A stretch of DNA of 64,000 bases from Synechococcus sp. WH 8016 (GCF_000230675.1 NZ_AGIK01000004.1:1-64000), one strand, 5' to 3'. Positions 32,319 through 42,370 are shown, counted from the stretch's first letter. Translations and numbers: made by a program. The notes: generated by a model from the letters alone, not told the origin.

Positions 32319-33460
32319 TGCGCAAAGAATGGCCCTTGCTTGTTGGAGCGGTTGTCCTCATCGGTCTCCAAACCACCCATCTCCTGGATTGGCTCTTGCT
32401 GCAATCGGCAACGCTCGTCTTAGGCGGATTGGGAGGACTCAGCCTCTTGATTTTGCTGCTGGCGAGACGCATTGCCAGCCAAGCCGATCATCTCGCCGAA
32501 AAGCTCGGTGAACCGCTTGGAACGCTTGTGCTTACAGGTTCCGTGATTTTGATCGAGCTGGCTCTCGTCACCAGCACCATGTTGAGCGGCGAAAGCAATC
32601 CCACGTTGGCGCGGGATTCGATGTTCTCGGTGTTGATGATTGTGCTCACTGGGGTGAAGGGAATCACCTTGATTTTGGCTTCGCGATTTCAAACATCGGG
32701 AATCACGGAACCCTTCCAACCAGAAGACATGGCCACCGTCAACCAAAGCGGTGCCTCCACTTACATCAACTTGATCACGACGATGAGCGTGCTTGTGTTG
32801 GTGCTGCCTAATTTCAGTTCTGACAGCTCGGAAGCCAACTTCTCCCTCCCGATCAACTGGCTTCTCACCATTGTGGCCATTGGGCTATACGCAGCTTTCC
32901 TGCGCTTCCAAACCGGCTCTTACCGCAATCTCTTCCTTGAGGCTTCCCAGCAGCTGGAGTTGCCCGAAACCAAGGGAAAAAACGGGCTACCCCAGGCATC
33001 CAATGCCGATAACGACTCGGCTCTTCGGAGCGGCGTTCTCATGGCGCTCGGCCTCTTGATTTTGGTTCTAATCGCAGAATCGATGGGGAGCCTGATCGAC
33101 ATTGGCATCAGCGACCTCGGGCTCCCAAGCTCCCTGGGTGGTGTGCTTGTTGGCCTCCTCGTCGTGGCTCCGGAAGCGCTAAATGCCTTCCAAGCGGCCA
33201 ATCGAGGGGAAGTGCAACGGTCTCTCAATACCCTCTATGGATCGTCCTTATCGACGCTTTGCCTCACCGTTCCGGCCGTGCTCTTCGTTGGAGAACTCAC
33301 CAACACCAAGGTGATCCTTGGCCTCAATCCGATGGAATCCGTGCTGCTGGTTCTCACACTGATCTTGGTCCGCCCTCTCAGCGGACGGGTCAGCGAGCTC
33401 GATGGCCTGATGCTCTTGTCCGTTGGTTTGATCTGGATTTCCCTGCAAGTGGTGAGCTGA
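32318..33460 (+). CDS. ChaA-type calcium or sodium/proton antiporter
   Basis: This 380-residue membrane protein has about 11 hydrophobic segments and the paired alpha-repeats of the CaCA superfamily: EKLGEPLGTLVLTGSVILIE near residue 60 and VVAPEALNAFQAANRGEVQR near 285, each with the acidic residue in a membrane helix. This matches ChaA/VCX-type cation:proton antiporters. The ATG at 32318 overlaps the upstream TGA. The transported ion cannot be fixed from sequence; Ca2+ or Na+ efflux is likely. Gene-neighbour coupling to a HAD enzyme is unexplained. Confidence 0.85.
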
Positions 33461-33463
33461 ACG

Positions 33464-34804
33464 TCATCCACGCTCCATCGAGGCAACATCCTTCAAGGCC
33501 GAAGCCGTCAAGACCTCATGACCATCCTTGAGAACGGCCACATCATCTTCAATGCGGATACCAATCCCTTTCCAGCGGTCATCAATTTCCGGCTGACCAT
33601 CCGGAACCGGTAAGCGGTCACTGATATAGAGGCCAGGTTCCACGGTGAGCACCATGCCTGGATCCAGTTCGACATGGTGCTCACCAAGCCTGTAGGCGCC
33701 AACGTCGTGCACATCCAAGCCAAGCCAGTGCCCCGTGCGGTGCATGTAGAGATGGCGGTAAGCACCCTGCTCAATGATTCCGTCAGCCTCTCCAGCCAAG
33801 AGTCCAAGATCCAACAGACCCTCCACAAGCGCTCGCAAAGCGGTCTGATGCACCTCCTCCGCTGTTCCTCCAGGCCTCACGGTGGCAATGGCCGACTCCT
33901 GAGCACTCAGAACCAATTCATAGAGCGCGCGCTGTTCACCGCTGAAGCGGCCGTTCACAGGAAAGGTACGGGTGATATCACCGTTGTAGTAGTCACCGAT
34001 TGAGCACCCGGCATCGATTAGCAACAGATCACCGTCCTTGAGCGGATCCTGATTGTCGATGTAATGCAGGACGCAGGCGTTATCTCCTCCCGCAACGATT
34101 GAGCCATAGGCAGGGCCCCGTGCCCCTTGATCAAGGAAGTGAAACTCGATGAGGGCTTGCACCTGTCGCTCATTCATTCCGGGCTTCACAGCGGCACGCG
34201 CCAACTCATGAGCCTGGGCTGAAATGCGGCACGCCTCACGCATCCGATCAAGCTCCGCTGGATCTTTGCGCAAGCGAAGTTCATGTAGGACCGGGCAGGG
34301 CGCCACCAGCCCTAAAGCCGCGGCACCCCTTCGCGACGCGCGATCCAATTGTTCAGACCAAACCTCGAGCACCACGGACTCCACCGCCGGGTGATGCCCC
34401 GTGCGGAAGGCAATGCCCTCGGCATCTTTCAGATAGCCACGCAGATGTTGGGCCAACTCAGAGCGGGGATGGGCCACATCCGCGCCGAACTGATCCACAG
34501 CCCCCTCTGTGCCCCACCTCCGTCCTGTCCAGACCTCGGCCCCTGGCTCACGGGGGTTCACAAACAACACGTAGCGCTCTCCTTCAGGCCGATGGGGCAA
34601 AAACAGGGCGACGGCATCCGGCTCATCAAAGCCTGTGAGATACCAGAAGTCGCTGTTCTGACGAAAGGGCCACTCACAGTCGGCATGGTGTGTCACCAGG
34701 GTTGCCGCTGGAATCACAGCCGCCGCACCGCCAAGATGGGCCATGAACCGCTGACGCCGCTCGGCGTAACCCTGAGCATCAATTGGGAGCGAACTATGAA
34801 CCAC
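33464..34804 (-). CDS. pepP: Xaa-Pro aminopeptidase
   Basis: PepP removes N-terminal residues before proline. The N-terminal domain has RQNSDFWYLTGFDEPDAV; the C-terminal pita-bread domain has the metal ligands in LIDAGCSIGDYYNGDITRTF (two Asp), MHRTGHWLGLDVHDVG (His), LTVEPGLYI (Glu) and GIRIEDDV (Glu). GTG 34804 gives 446 residues, close to the family length. A TTG at 34846 is 14 codons further upstream without support. It ends 3 bases from the antiporter stop and diverges from the CNNM gene. Confidence 0.93.
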   Translation of the reverse strand: MVHSSLPIDAQGYAERRQRFMAHLGGAAAVIPAATLVTHHADCEWPFRQNSDFWYLTGFDEPDAVALFLPHRPEGERYVLFVNPREPGAEVWTGRRWGTEGAVDQFGADVAHPRSELAQHLRGYLKDAEGIAFRTGHHPAVESVVLEVWSEQLDRASRRGAAALGLVAPCPVLHELRLRKDPAELDRMREACRISAQAHELARAAVKPGMNERQVQALIEFHFLDQGARGPAYGSIVAGGDNACVLHYIDNQDPLKDGDLLLIDAGCSIGDYYNGDITRTFPVNGRFSGEQRALYELVLSAQESAIATVRPGGTAEEVHQTALRALVEGLLDLGLLAGEADGIIEQGAYRHLYMHRTGHWLGLDVHDVGAYRLGEHHVELDPGMVLTVEPGLYISDRLPVPDGQPEIDDRWKGIGIRIEDDVAVLKDGHEVLTASALKDVASMERG

Positions 34805-34857
34805 GACGGAGACAGGGCACCAGGTAAACGTCAGGATGGCAGGCAAAGCATCCAGGC

Positions 34858-35871
34858 ATGACTCACGACCTGCTGATCCTGATTCTGCTTGTGGTCGTGG
34901 TCCTCACAGGATCCGCCTTGTGTTCTGGCGTCGAAGCCGCTCTGCTCTCCGTGAACGCTGTTCGCGTTCTCGAACTCGCCGGTCGATCCAAACCGGTATC
35001 CGGTGCACGGAGATTGGCCCAGCTCCGTCAGCGACTCGGCCGGACCCTGTCGGTTCTGGTGATTGCAAACAACGGCTTCAATATTTTCGGCAGTTTGATG
35101 CTCGGTGGTTACGCCGCTTGGCTGTTCGAAGACATGGGCATCAGCGCCGTAGCTCTGCCCCTGTTCTCCATTGGTCTCACCGTGCTGGTGATTCTTTTGG
35201 GGGAGATCCTCCCCAAGGCGATCGGCACCCGCCTGGCGCTGCCTGTTTCACTCGCGAGTGCTCCGGTCTTGCACCTGCTTGGCGTTCTCATGCGTCCGCT
35301 CGTCCTTCTTCTGGAAAGACTGCTGCCGGCCTTAACCCAGGAAAGCGAACTCAACACAGACGAAGAGGAGATTCGACTGCTGGCCCGTATGGGGTCCCAA
35401 ACCGGCCAAATCGAAGCGGATGAAGCCGCGATGATCGCCAAGGTGTTCCAACTCAACGACCTCACCGCGAGGGATTTGATGACACCAAGGGTTGCTGCTC
35501 CGAGCTTGGACGGAGCGAGCACACTGATGCAGTTAAGGTCCGCCCTGCTCGAAAACGAGGCGCAATGGTGGGTGGTCCTGGGTGATGCCGTTGACAAGGT
35601 TCTGGGTGTCGCAAGTCGAGACCGATTACTGGCGGCACTCGTTCAAAATCAAGGTCAACTCACCCCAGCCGATCTGAGCGAGCCCGTCGAATTTGTGCCT
35701 GAAATGATTCGGGCCGATCGCCTGCTGACAGCCTTTCGTCGCGACAACAGCGGGGTTCGCGTTGTGGTGGATGAATTCGGAGGGTTTGTGGGCGTGATTG
35801 GCCCTGATGCGGTTCTGGCCGTGCTCGCTGGCTGGTGGCGCAAGTCAGCAGGAGCCAATGGGGCGTCATGA
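34858..35871 (+). CDS. CNNM/CorC-type membrane protein with CBS region
   Basis: The N-terminal DUF21/CNNM membrane domain (about residues 1-165) has CSGVEAALLSVNAVR and VIANNGFNIFGSLM, then GEILPKAIGTR. A cytosolic CBS region follows (from about 195, with DLMTPRVAAPSL and VVVDEFGGFVGVIGPDAVL). Related proteins (CNNM, CorB, YhdP) transport or regulate Mg2+, or Co2+. The C-terminal CorC_HlyC domain is missing or very short. It starts a run of overlapping genes ending at ald. Confidence 0.88.
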   Translation: MTHDLLILILLVVVVLTGSALCSGVEAALLSVNAVRVLELAGRSKPVSGARRLAQLRQRLGRTLSVLVIANNGFNIFGSLMLGGYAAWLFEDMGISAVALPLFSIGLTVLVILLGEILPKAIGTRLALPVSLASAPVLHLLGVLMRPLVLLLERLLPALTQESELNTDEEEIRLLARMGSQTGQIEADEAAMIAKVFQLNDLTARDLMTPRVAAPSLDGASTLMQLRSALLENEAQWWVVLGDAVDKVLGVASRDRLLAALVQNQGQLTPADLSEPVEFVPEMIRADRLLTAFRRDNSGVRVVVDEFGGFVGVIGPDAVLAVLAGWWRKSAGANGAS

Positions 35872-37217
35872 CGACGTTCTCGCCTACATCCACCACGGAG
35901 CGCTGCCTTTCACTGCTGCAAACCTGGCGATCTCAGCTCCAGCTCAACCGCCGGGAACAAACCGTTTTAGCGGGTTCGCTCAGGCGCTTGGACCGGCAAT
36001 TGGAGCGCTTATCGACTCGGAAGCTGCGCGTCGCCGTCTTCGGCCGCGTGGGAGTGGGGAAATCAAGCCTCGTCAATGCACTGATCGGTCAAGACCTCCT
36101 GGCCACCGACGTCGCTCACGGCTGCACGAGACAACAACAAGCGCTGCCTTGGACGATCTCCATTCCTGGTCTCCACGCGATTGAACTCGTCGACACACCA
36201 GGAATCGATGAGGTTGCAGCGGAAGCTCGCGCGCGACTGGCAGCGCGGGTGGCCCTGCAGTCCGATCTTGTACTTCTCGTGTTGGATGCCGACATCAGCA
36301 GGGTTGAGCTCGATGCCTTGGAGACCTTAATCAGCAGTGGCAAGCCGGTGCTTCCCGTGCTGAACCGCAGTGATTGTTGCCCCCCAGAGCAACTCGACAG
36401 CCTCCGGGAAAGCATCAGCCAAAGGATCCGGGAGCGGTGTGACCGCAACCATCACGCAAGGATTCCTCAAGCGATTGCCGTTTCAGCCGCCCCTCGCAAA
36501 GCCTGCCAACGCTCGGATGGCAGGGTGCGCAGCGAGCGACAGCCAGCGATGGTGAAACCACTCCGCACTGCTGTAATCAATCTTCTGAGAGAGCAAGGCC
36601 AAGCCCTCTTGGCCTTAAACGCCCTCCGCCAAGCAGAACGGCTCCAACAACAACTGGAATTAGGGCGACTGGAGCGCCGACGACAAGATGCGCAAGGCCT
36701 GATCGGCCGCTACGCAGCACTCAAGGCCACAGGGGTTGCGGCCAATCCTTTGGTGTTGCTCGATCTAGCCGGAGGCTTGGCCTGCGATACCGCTTTGGTG
36801 GTTCAGCTCTGCAAGCTCTATGACCTGCCGATGGGAGGCCCAGCAGCACGACGGCTGATGCAACGGCTATCAGGACATAACGCCATGTTGGGAGGCGTCC
36901 AACTGGGACTTCAGCTGGCGCTCTCTGGACTTCAACAGCTGTTGCTGATCGCCGCACCGTTTTCCGGAGGCTTGAGCCTGGGTCCAGCGGCCCCCGTCGC
37001 CGTTGCCCAGGCGGCTCTTGCTGTGCACACCACGCGCAGAACAGGTCGGCTCACAGCACGTTGGCTGGTCGATCAACGCGGTCGAGGCAGGAGGGGCAAT
37101 CCAGCACCAACGACCCTCATGCGGCGCCTGGTACGCAGCGATACCGGCATGCAACGTCTGCTTGCCGAATGGCCACAGCCGCCCAATCGGCCCCGGCGTG
37201 ACGGGCTCTTGCCATGA
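35868..37217 (+). CDS. Era-like GTPase, cyanobacterial membrane type
   Basis: The 449-residue protein has a GTPase domain: G1 GRVGVGKSSLVNALIG near residue 62, G3 DTPGIDE near 108, and G4 NRSD near 165. The C-terminal 200 residues contain hydrophobic stretches (GGVQLGLQLALSGLQQLLLI...) as in DUF697-type GTPases that associate with membranes. The ATG at 35868 overlaps the CNNM stop (ATGA). Its own stop overlaps the nadD start. The cellular process is unknown. Confidence 0.85.
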   Translation: MTTFSPTSTTERCLSLLQTWRSQLQLNRREQTVLAGSLRRLDRQLERLSTRKLRVAVFGRVGVGKSSLVNALIGQDLLATDVAHGCTRQQQALPWTISIPGLHAIELVDTPGIDEVAAEARARLAARVALQSDLVLLVLDADISRVELDALETLISSGKPVLPVLNRSDCCPPEQLDSLRESISQRIRERCDRNHHARIPQAIAVSAAPRKACQRSDGRVRSERQPAMVKPLRTAVINLLREQGQALLALNALRQAERLQQQLELGRLERRRQDAQGLIGRYAALKATGVAANPLVLLDLAGGLACDTALVVQLCKLYDLPMGGPAARRLMQRLSGHNAMLGGVQLGLQLALSGLQQLLLIAAPFSGGLSLGPAAPVAVAQAALAVHTTRRTGRLTARWLVDQRGRGRRGNPAPTTLMRRLVRSDTGMQRLLAEWPQPPNRPRRDGLLP

Positions 37218-37792
37218 CCGCGACCATCGCCCTGCTCGGCACGAGCGCCGATCCACCAACGCTCGGGCATCAGGCTCTCCTTGAAGGCCTTTTGAATCAC
37301 TTTCAACGCGTCGCCACCTGGGCTAGCGACAACCCAATGAAACGCCACGATGCCTGCCTTGCGCTCCGCAGCGAGCTGCTCCAGGCCTTGGTGATGGCCA
37401 TCGACAACCCACGGGTGAGCATCGACCAAACCCTCAGCAGCCCCTACACCATCACCACGCTTGAACGGGCAGCACGTCGATGGCCCCATCACGAACTGTG
37501 CTTTGTGGTGGGCAGTGATTTGGCTGCTCAGATCCCCCATTGGAAACAAAGCGAGCTTTGGCTCAAGCGCTGCCAGCTGGGGGTGGTGCCGCGGAAGGGT
37601 TGGCCGTTGGAGCCCGAACACCTCGAACGACTCCGCCAGCTCGGCGCCCAGATCACCGTGTTGCCCTTACAGATTCCTGAGACAGCCAGCTCAAGCATTC
37701 GCAAAACGAGCGCTGCGGATCAAATCCCAAAACCGCTTTGGCCCCTCCTCTTGCAGCACAATCTTTATGGACTCCAAGACGCTCCTTCCTGA
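37214..37792 (+). CDS. nadD: Nicotinate-nucleotide adenylyltransferase
   Basis: NadD joins ATP and nicotinate mononucleotide to make deamido-NAD. The nucleotidyltransferase signature is present in a variant form, GTSADPPTLGHQALLEGLL (the usual FDPxHxGH has ADPPTLGH here), with GSDLAAQIPHWKQSEL and SSSIRKT near the end. At 192 residues it is normal length. It is followed 6 bases later by nadE, the next enzyme in the pathway. Confidence 0.9.
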   Translation: MTATIALLGTSADPPTLGHQALLEGLLNHFQRVATWASDNPMKRHDACLALRSELLQALVMAIDNPRVSIDQTLSSPYTITTLERAARRWPHHELCFVVGSDLAAQIPHWKQSELWLKRCQLGVVPRKGWPLEPEHLERLRQLGAQITVLPLQIPETASSSIRKTSAADQIPKPLWPLLLQHNLYGLQDAPS

Positions 37793-37798
37793 ATTGCC

Positions 37799-39520
37799 AT
37801 GCGCATCGCCCTGGCCCAGACCAATCCTCTGGTGGGCGATCTGTCCGGGAACGCCGAACGGCTCCTAGACGCTTGTCTCAAAATCAGCCATCAGGCGCAG
37901 GGCACCGCTCCCGCCCTTGTGGTGAGCCCAGAGCTTTCACTTTGGGGATACCCACCCCGAGACCTGCTGCTGAGTCCTGAGCATCTCCAGCAGCAGAGCG
38001 AGGCCCTCAACCAGCTGCAACAGGGACTTAGGGAGAAGCTGCCGCAAACGGCACTGCTGGTGGGGGTTGTGGAACCAGCCCCAGACCAGCAACATCCACG
38101 ACTCTTCAATGCGGCAGCCCTCGTAGAGGCCAACGGTTGGCGCGTCGTCGCCCGCAAACAGCTCCTTCCCACCTACGACGTCTTTGATGAATCGCGTTAT
38201 TTCAGACCTGCCAACCAACCCAGTGTTCTGAGTTTTGAATCGGAAGGGCAGACTTGGCGCCTGGGGCTCACCATCTGCGAAGACCTGTGGGTTGAGGATG
38301 CGCTTCAGGCACAACGCCTGGTGGGACCAGATCCGATTGCCAATCTCATCCCGGAGCAAGTGGATGTGTTGCTGAACCTCTCCGCGTCCCCCTTCGGAAG
38401 AACCAAAGCATCCATCCGACATCAGCTCAGCGCCCGCGCTGCCAACCGTCTTCATTGCCCAGTGATTTATGTGAACCAGGTGGGGGGCAACGACGAATTG
38501 GTGTTCGATGGCGGCAGTTTCGTGATGACAGCCAGCGGTGAGGTGGCGTTGCAACTTCCCACCTGCCGGGAAGCCATCGCCTGCTGGAACAGCAGTGAAA
38601 GGGGTTCTGATGCATCGGCAGGCACGTCGGCCCCCACGGAAAGCGCTGATCTTGAGCAACTGTTCCAAGCCCTTGTGCTCGGCGTGCGGGATTACGCCCA
38701 AAAATGCGGTTTTCAACGCGCCCTTCTGGGTCTGAGTGGCGGCATCGACTCAGCTCTTGTGGCGGTCATTGCCGCAGCGGCACTCAAAGCAGACCGCGTG
38801 CAGGCATTGCTGATGCCCTCTCCCTGGAGCTCTGTTGGGTCGATTGATGATGCCGAGGCGCTTGCAGAACGCCTGGGAATTTCCACGACAACCGTGCCCA
38901 TTCAAACCTTGATGCAGGGGTTTGAAACCACCCTGACCCCGGCACTGGATCAAGCACCGTCGGGCGTCACGGCAGAAAACCTGCAGTCGCGCATTCGAGG
39001 CACTTTGCTGATGGCTGTCGCCAATCAGCAAGGACAGCTCCTGCTCTCGACGGGCAACAAATCAGAACTTGCCGTGGGGTATTGCACCCTTTATGGCGAC
39101 ATGAATGGAGGGCTCGCGGTGATCGGTGATCTCTACAAGTCCACGGTGTTTTCCCTCTGCCGCTGGTTAGACAGCTCTGATGCCATGGCCTGTCGCCAAG
39201 AACTTGGACTTCCAGAGCACAGCGACTTGATCGGACGAGAAATCCTGACCAAACCACCGAGTGCTGAGCTACGCCCTGACCAACAGGACAGTGACTCCCT
39301 TCCCGACTACGCAACGCTCGATCCGCTTCTGAATGATTTGATCGAGAAGCACAGCTCGGGCACTCAATTGATCGCAGCTGGGCATGACCCGGCGGACGTG
39401 AAACGGATTGAGCAACTCTTTCGCCGCGCGGAATTCAAACGCCGCCAAGCGCCTCCTGTTCTGAAAGTGAGCCGACAGGCCTTCGGGACCGGTTGGAGGC
39501 TCCCAATCGCCGCCCGCTGA
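37799..39520 (+). CDS. nadE: Glutamine-dependent NAD synthetase
   Basis: The enzyme amidates deamido-NAD to NAD using glutamine. The N-terminal nitrilase-type glutaminase domain (about 1-260) has VVSPELSLWGYPPRD with the catalytic Glu and LTICEDLWVED with the Cys. The C-terminal synthetase domain has LLGLSGGIDSALVAVIAA, STGNKSELAVGY, and GDLYKSTVF. At 573 residues it is the two-domain form. It follows nadD directly. Confidence 0.96.
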   Translation: MRIALAQTNPLVGDLSGNAERLLDACLKISHQAQGTAPALVVSPELSLWGYPPRDLLLSPEHLQQQSEALNQLQQGLREKLPQTALLVGVVEPAPDQQHPRLFNAAALVEANGWRVVARKQLLPTYDVFDESRYFRPANQPSVLSFESEGQTWRLGLTICEDLWVEDALQAQRLVGPDPIANLIPEQVDVLLNLSASPFGRTKASIRHQLSARAANRLHCPVIYVNQVGGNDELVFDGGSFVMTASGEVALQLPTCREAIACWNSSERGSDASAGTSAPTESADLEQLFQALVLGVRDYAQKCGFQRALLGLSGGIDSALVAVIAAAALKADRVQALLMPSPWSSVGSIDDAEALAERLGISTTTVPIQTLMQGFETTLTPALDQAPSGVTAENLQSRIRGTLLMAVANQQGQLLLSTGNKSELAVGYCTLYGDMNGGLAVIGDLYKSTVFSLCRWLDSSDAMACRQELGLPEHSDLIGREILTKPPSAELRPDQQDSDSLPDYATLDPLLNDLIEKHSSGTQLIAAGHDPADVKRIEQLFRRAEFKRRQAPPVLKVSRQAFGTGWRLPIAAR

Positions 39521-39539
39521 TTTCAAGACGCATAGACCA

Positions 39540-40730
39540 GTGGCCAATCCGGCTGAGCAGGGTCAGATTGAAGGATCGTCTTCGGCAGCCATGGCTCAAT
39601 CCGTACTGACGGCTCCGATGGCCACCATCGGAGTCCCCACAGAGATCAAGGTTGATGAGCAACGCGTCGCGCTGACACCGGATGCCGTCAAAGAACTCGT
39701 CACCCATGGACTGGAGGTGCGGATCCAGAGCGGTGCCGGCTCCGGAGCGGGTATTGACGACGAGGCCTTCGCCGCAGCAGGCGCAGAGATCGTGGATCAA
39801 GAACAAGCCTGGGGGGCTCACTTGGTTGTCAAGGTGAAGGAACCACAGCCGGAAGAATTCCGCTTTTTGCGGAATGACATGGTGCTGTTCACCTACCTGC
39901 ACTTAGCGGCTTACCCGGAGGTGGGAGAAGCTCTTCTCGCAGCTGGCACCACGGGGGTTGCCTACGAAACGGTGCAACTGGAAAACGGAACCCTGCCGCT
40001 GCTAGCGCCCATGAGCGAAATCGCTGGCAGGCTTGCCGCACAAGTGGGGGCTCGCTTGCTGGAGCGACCCCAAGGAGGCAGAGGTGTGCTGATCGGAGGC
40101 TGCACTGGTGTGCAACCAGCCCGGGTGGTGGTCCTGGGTGCAGGCACGGTGGGTTGGAATGCGGCGCGTCTGGTGGCTGCCATGGATGCGGAAGTGATGC
40201 TTCTGGATCGCTCCCCGGAACGGTTACGCAGCCTGGAGGCCTATCGAAGTGGACGCCTGATGAGCGTGGTGAGCAGCCGCGGTCTGCTCGAGCGCTTAAT
40301 CCCCACGGCTGATCTTCTGATTGGCGCCGTCTTAACCCCTGGAGGCAGGGCACCAACACTGGTCGATGAAGCGATGGTGAAAGGAATGAAGCCAGGCTCA
40401 GCGATCGTTGATGTGGCCATCGATCAAGGCGGCTGCATCGCCACGAGCCGCGAAACAACGCACACCAACCCCACCGTGACCATTCACGGTGTGCAGCATT
40501 ACGCCGTGGGCAACATGCCTGGCGCCGTGCCGTTCACCTCCACCGAAGCCCTGGTGAGCGTGACCTTGCCTTACATCGTTGGCATTGCAGGGCGCGGCCT
40601 GGAGGAAGCGGTCACGGAGCGGCCTGAATTGCTGTCTGGTCTCAATACGGTGCAGGGCTCCGTCTGCCATCCAGGCGTCGCCAAAGCCTTAGACGTACCA
40701 CCTCGTCATCCCATGGCCTGCTTGCGTTGA
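39540..40730 (+). CDS. ald: Alanine dehydrogenase
   Basis: Ald interconverts pyruvate plus ammonia and L-alanine with NAD(H). The core shows GVPTEIKVDEQRVALTPDAV, VKVKEPQPEEF, YLHLAAYPE, and the NAD site VVVLGAGTVGWNAARLVAAM, then SAIVDVAIDQGGC. The annotated start is GTG 39540; ATGs at 39591 and 39618 are closer to the family N-terminus and may be the true starts. It is the last gene of the CNNM-GTPase-NAD run, 19 bases after nadE. Confidence 0.95.
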   Translation: MANPAEQGQIEGSSSAAMAQSVLTAPMATIGVPTEIKVDEQRVALTPDAVKELVTHGLEVRIQSGAGSGAGIDDEAFAAAGAEIVDQEQAWGAHLVVKVKEPQPEEFRFLRNDMVLFTYLHLAAYPEVGEALLAAGTTGVAYETVQLENGTLPLLAPMSEIAGRLAAQVGARLLERPQGGRGVLIGGCTGVQPARVVVLGAGTVGWNAARLVAAMDAEVMLLDRSPERLRSLEAYRSGRLMSVVSSRGLLERLIPTADLLIGAVLTPGGRAPTLVDEAMVKGMKPGSAIVDVAIDQGGCIATSRETTHTNPTVTIHGVQHYAVGNMPGAVPFTSTEALVSVTLPYIVGIAGRGLEEAVTERPELLSGLNTVQGSVCHPGVAKALDVPPRHPMACLR

Positions 40731-40840
40731 TCAAACCCAGAAACGGTTTAAAGCAAGCACAGATATAGGCCCCAAATAAATCACTTCAAACGCATATCTT
40801 CCAGCAGTTCGCCTCAAATCAAGAGACAAAGGACACAGAC

Positions 40841-42304
40841 ATGCCCAAATACTTATTTCGAGAAGGGGTAGACGTCAGCACAGATATTAACGACATTGTT
40901 ATCACAACCCCCTATGCCACGCGATCAAACCCCCATCGCCAAATATTTCGCCTCAAAAATGCAATAGAGCCCATAAAAAAACTGCTCGCAGCACTTTCTC
41001 AAGAAGGAGTCGAAAGCAATCAATATTTAGCATTACCCGAAACAGCAGAAACTGCCGCCACGCATTTAGAGCTTGGACTGCAACTCAAAAACCTTTACGA
41101 GAAGGGCTTACTGATTCACGCAATCGATGGATGCAACGGCAGGGCAATGTGCCTGCTACCGATGAAACCAGGAATCAAACAACAACCCTACCCAGACGAC
41201 GGAAAGGCATTCAAACTTTCGAAATTTGCCAGCATTCACCCCTGCCTTGAAGGCCTCGATGTCACAACCCCCTTATCACCCGCAACGTTGCGACTACAAG
41301 ACCATCGGCTCTATCCACTCATCCAGAAGCTCCTATCACCCTGCACAACAGACATCATCAGGAACGTCCTCCCTGAAGATCTACACATTCACCATCGAGA
41401 GCTTATTTCCCTCTTACTGTCATCTGGCGTGGCCGGAATCTGCAATGCAAATCACAATGCAGACATCGACCAAGAGGCCATCGAAGCTGGCTGGAACAGG
41501 CAAGACCTGAGCTTCCATCAACAGACGCGGCGCCATATTGTTGACTTCAAGGCAGAAGAGTCTCTGCCAAAGCCAATCGACAGGAAGGCCCCACCAGCGA
41601 AGCACCAAAGGATCATCCTCAGCACAGTCTCCCTACCAACACCATCGATCGACAATCAAAAAACCAATTTCTACCAGGTCATTCAAAAAAGACAATCGAT
41701 TCGTGCCTACGACTCCAATCCTGTTAGCGCTGAAGCTTTAGGCAATCTGCTCTGGTATTCGATGCATACCCGAGAAGAGATTCTCTGCGACCCAGCCCTA
41801 CCTCGATCCTATGAAGGCTTACTAAGACCTGTCGCCAGCGCTGGAGGCCTTCATTCCATTGAGCTCTATCTATGCATTCATCAATGCATCGGCATCAGCC
41901 CAGGCTTTTATCATTACGACTCTTTTGAGCACTCACTCGGAAAGATCAGCGACCTCAACGGACCATGCGAAAGCATGCTTGAAATGGCAGTCAATACAAC
42001 ATGCCGAGCACCTCAGGCTTCCTCTGTATCACCTGGCTATGGACAAAGGCCCGACGTCCTCATCGTGATGGCCGCGCGCTATGAAAGAAATGCAAGCCTT
42101 CATTCTGAAACCGGGCTGGCCTATGCCCTCATTCTTAAAGATGCAGGGTCGCTCTACCAGCAGCTTTATCTTGTTGCCACAGCCCTTCAGCTCGCCCCCT
42201 GCGGATTGAGCTTTGGAAGCAGTGAATTGTTCGAACAAGCTTCCGGCATCTCCAGCAAGGCCGAATGTTCCGTAGGTGAATTCATGATTGGCAATCCCAG
42301 GTAA
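40841..42304 (+). CDS. SagB/ThcOx-type FMN oxidoreductase
   Basis: The 487-residue protein has a C-terminal nitroreductase-fold domain (about 280-487) with KRQSIRAYDSNPVSAEALGN, RPVASAGGLHSIELYL, and AGSLYQQLYLVATALQLAPC, as in SagB and ThcOx, which oxidise azolines in ribosomal peptides. The N-terminal part has a second winged-helix-like segment (about 120-195), and WNRQDLSFHQQTR near 225 matches the linker motif of ThcOx-like enzymes. No YcaO cyclodehydratase or precursor peptide gene is beside it. Codon use is richer in AAA, ATA and TTA than the neighbours, suggesting transfer. AAAGGA sits seven bases before the ATG. Confidence 0.85.
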   Translation: MPKYLFREGVDVSTDINDIVITTPYATRSNPHRQIFRLKNAIEPIKKLLAALSQEGVESNQYLALPETAETAATHLELGLQLKNLYEKGLLIHAIDGCNGRAMCLLPMKPGIKQQPYPDDGKAFKLSKFASIHPCLEGLDVTTPLSPATLRLQDHRLYPLIQKLLSPCTTDIIRNVLPEDLHIHHRELISLLLSSGVAGICNANHNADIDQEAIEAGWNRQDLSFHQQTRRHIVDFKAEESLPKPIDRKAPPAKHQRIILSTVSLPTPSIDNQKTNFYQVIQKRQSIRAYDSNPVSAEALGNLLWYSMHTREEILCDPALPRSYEGLLRPVASAGGLHSIELYLCIHQCIGISPGFYHYDSFEHSLGKISDLNGPCESMLEMAVNTTCRAPQASSVSPGYGQRPDVLIVMAARYERNASLHSETGLAYALILKDAGSLYQQLYLVATALQLAPCGLSFGSSELFEQASGISSKAECSVGEFMIGNPR

Positions 42305-42370
42305 GCCATCAAAACAAGGCCCCCATCTCCCCCTGGCTCAAGAATGGCCAAAGAGCAAGACGGAAGAAAA

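Noticed and set aside
37937-38716. Open frame opposite nadE (259 codons)
   Set aside because: Antisense to the nitrilase and linker regions of NadE; no motifs.
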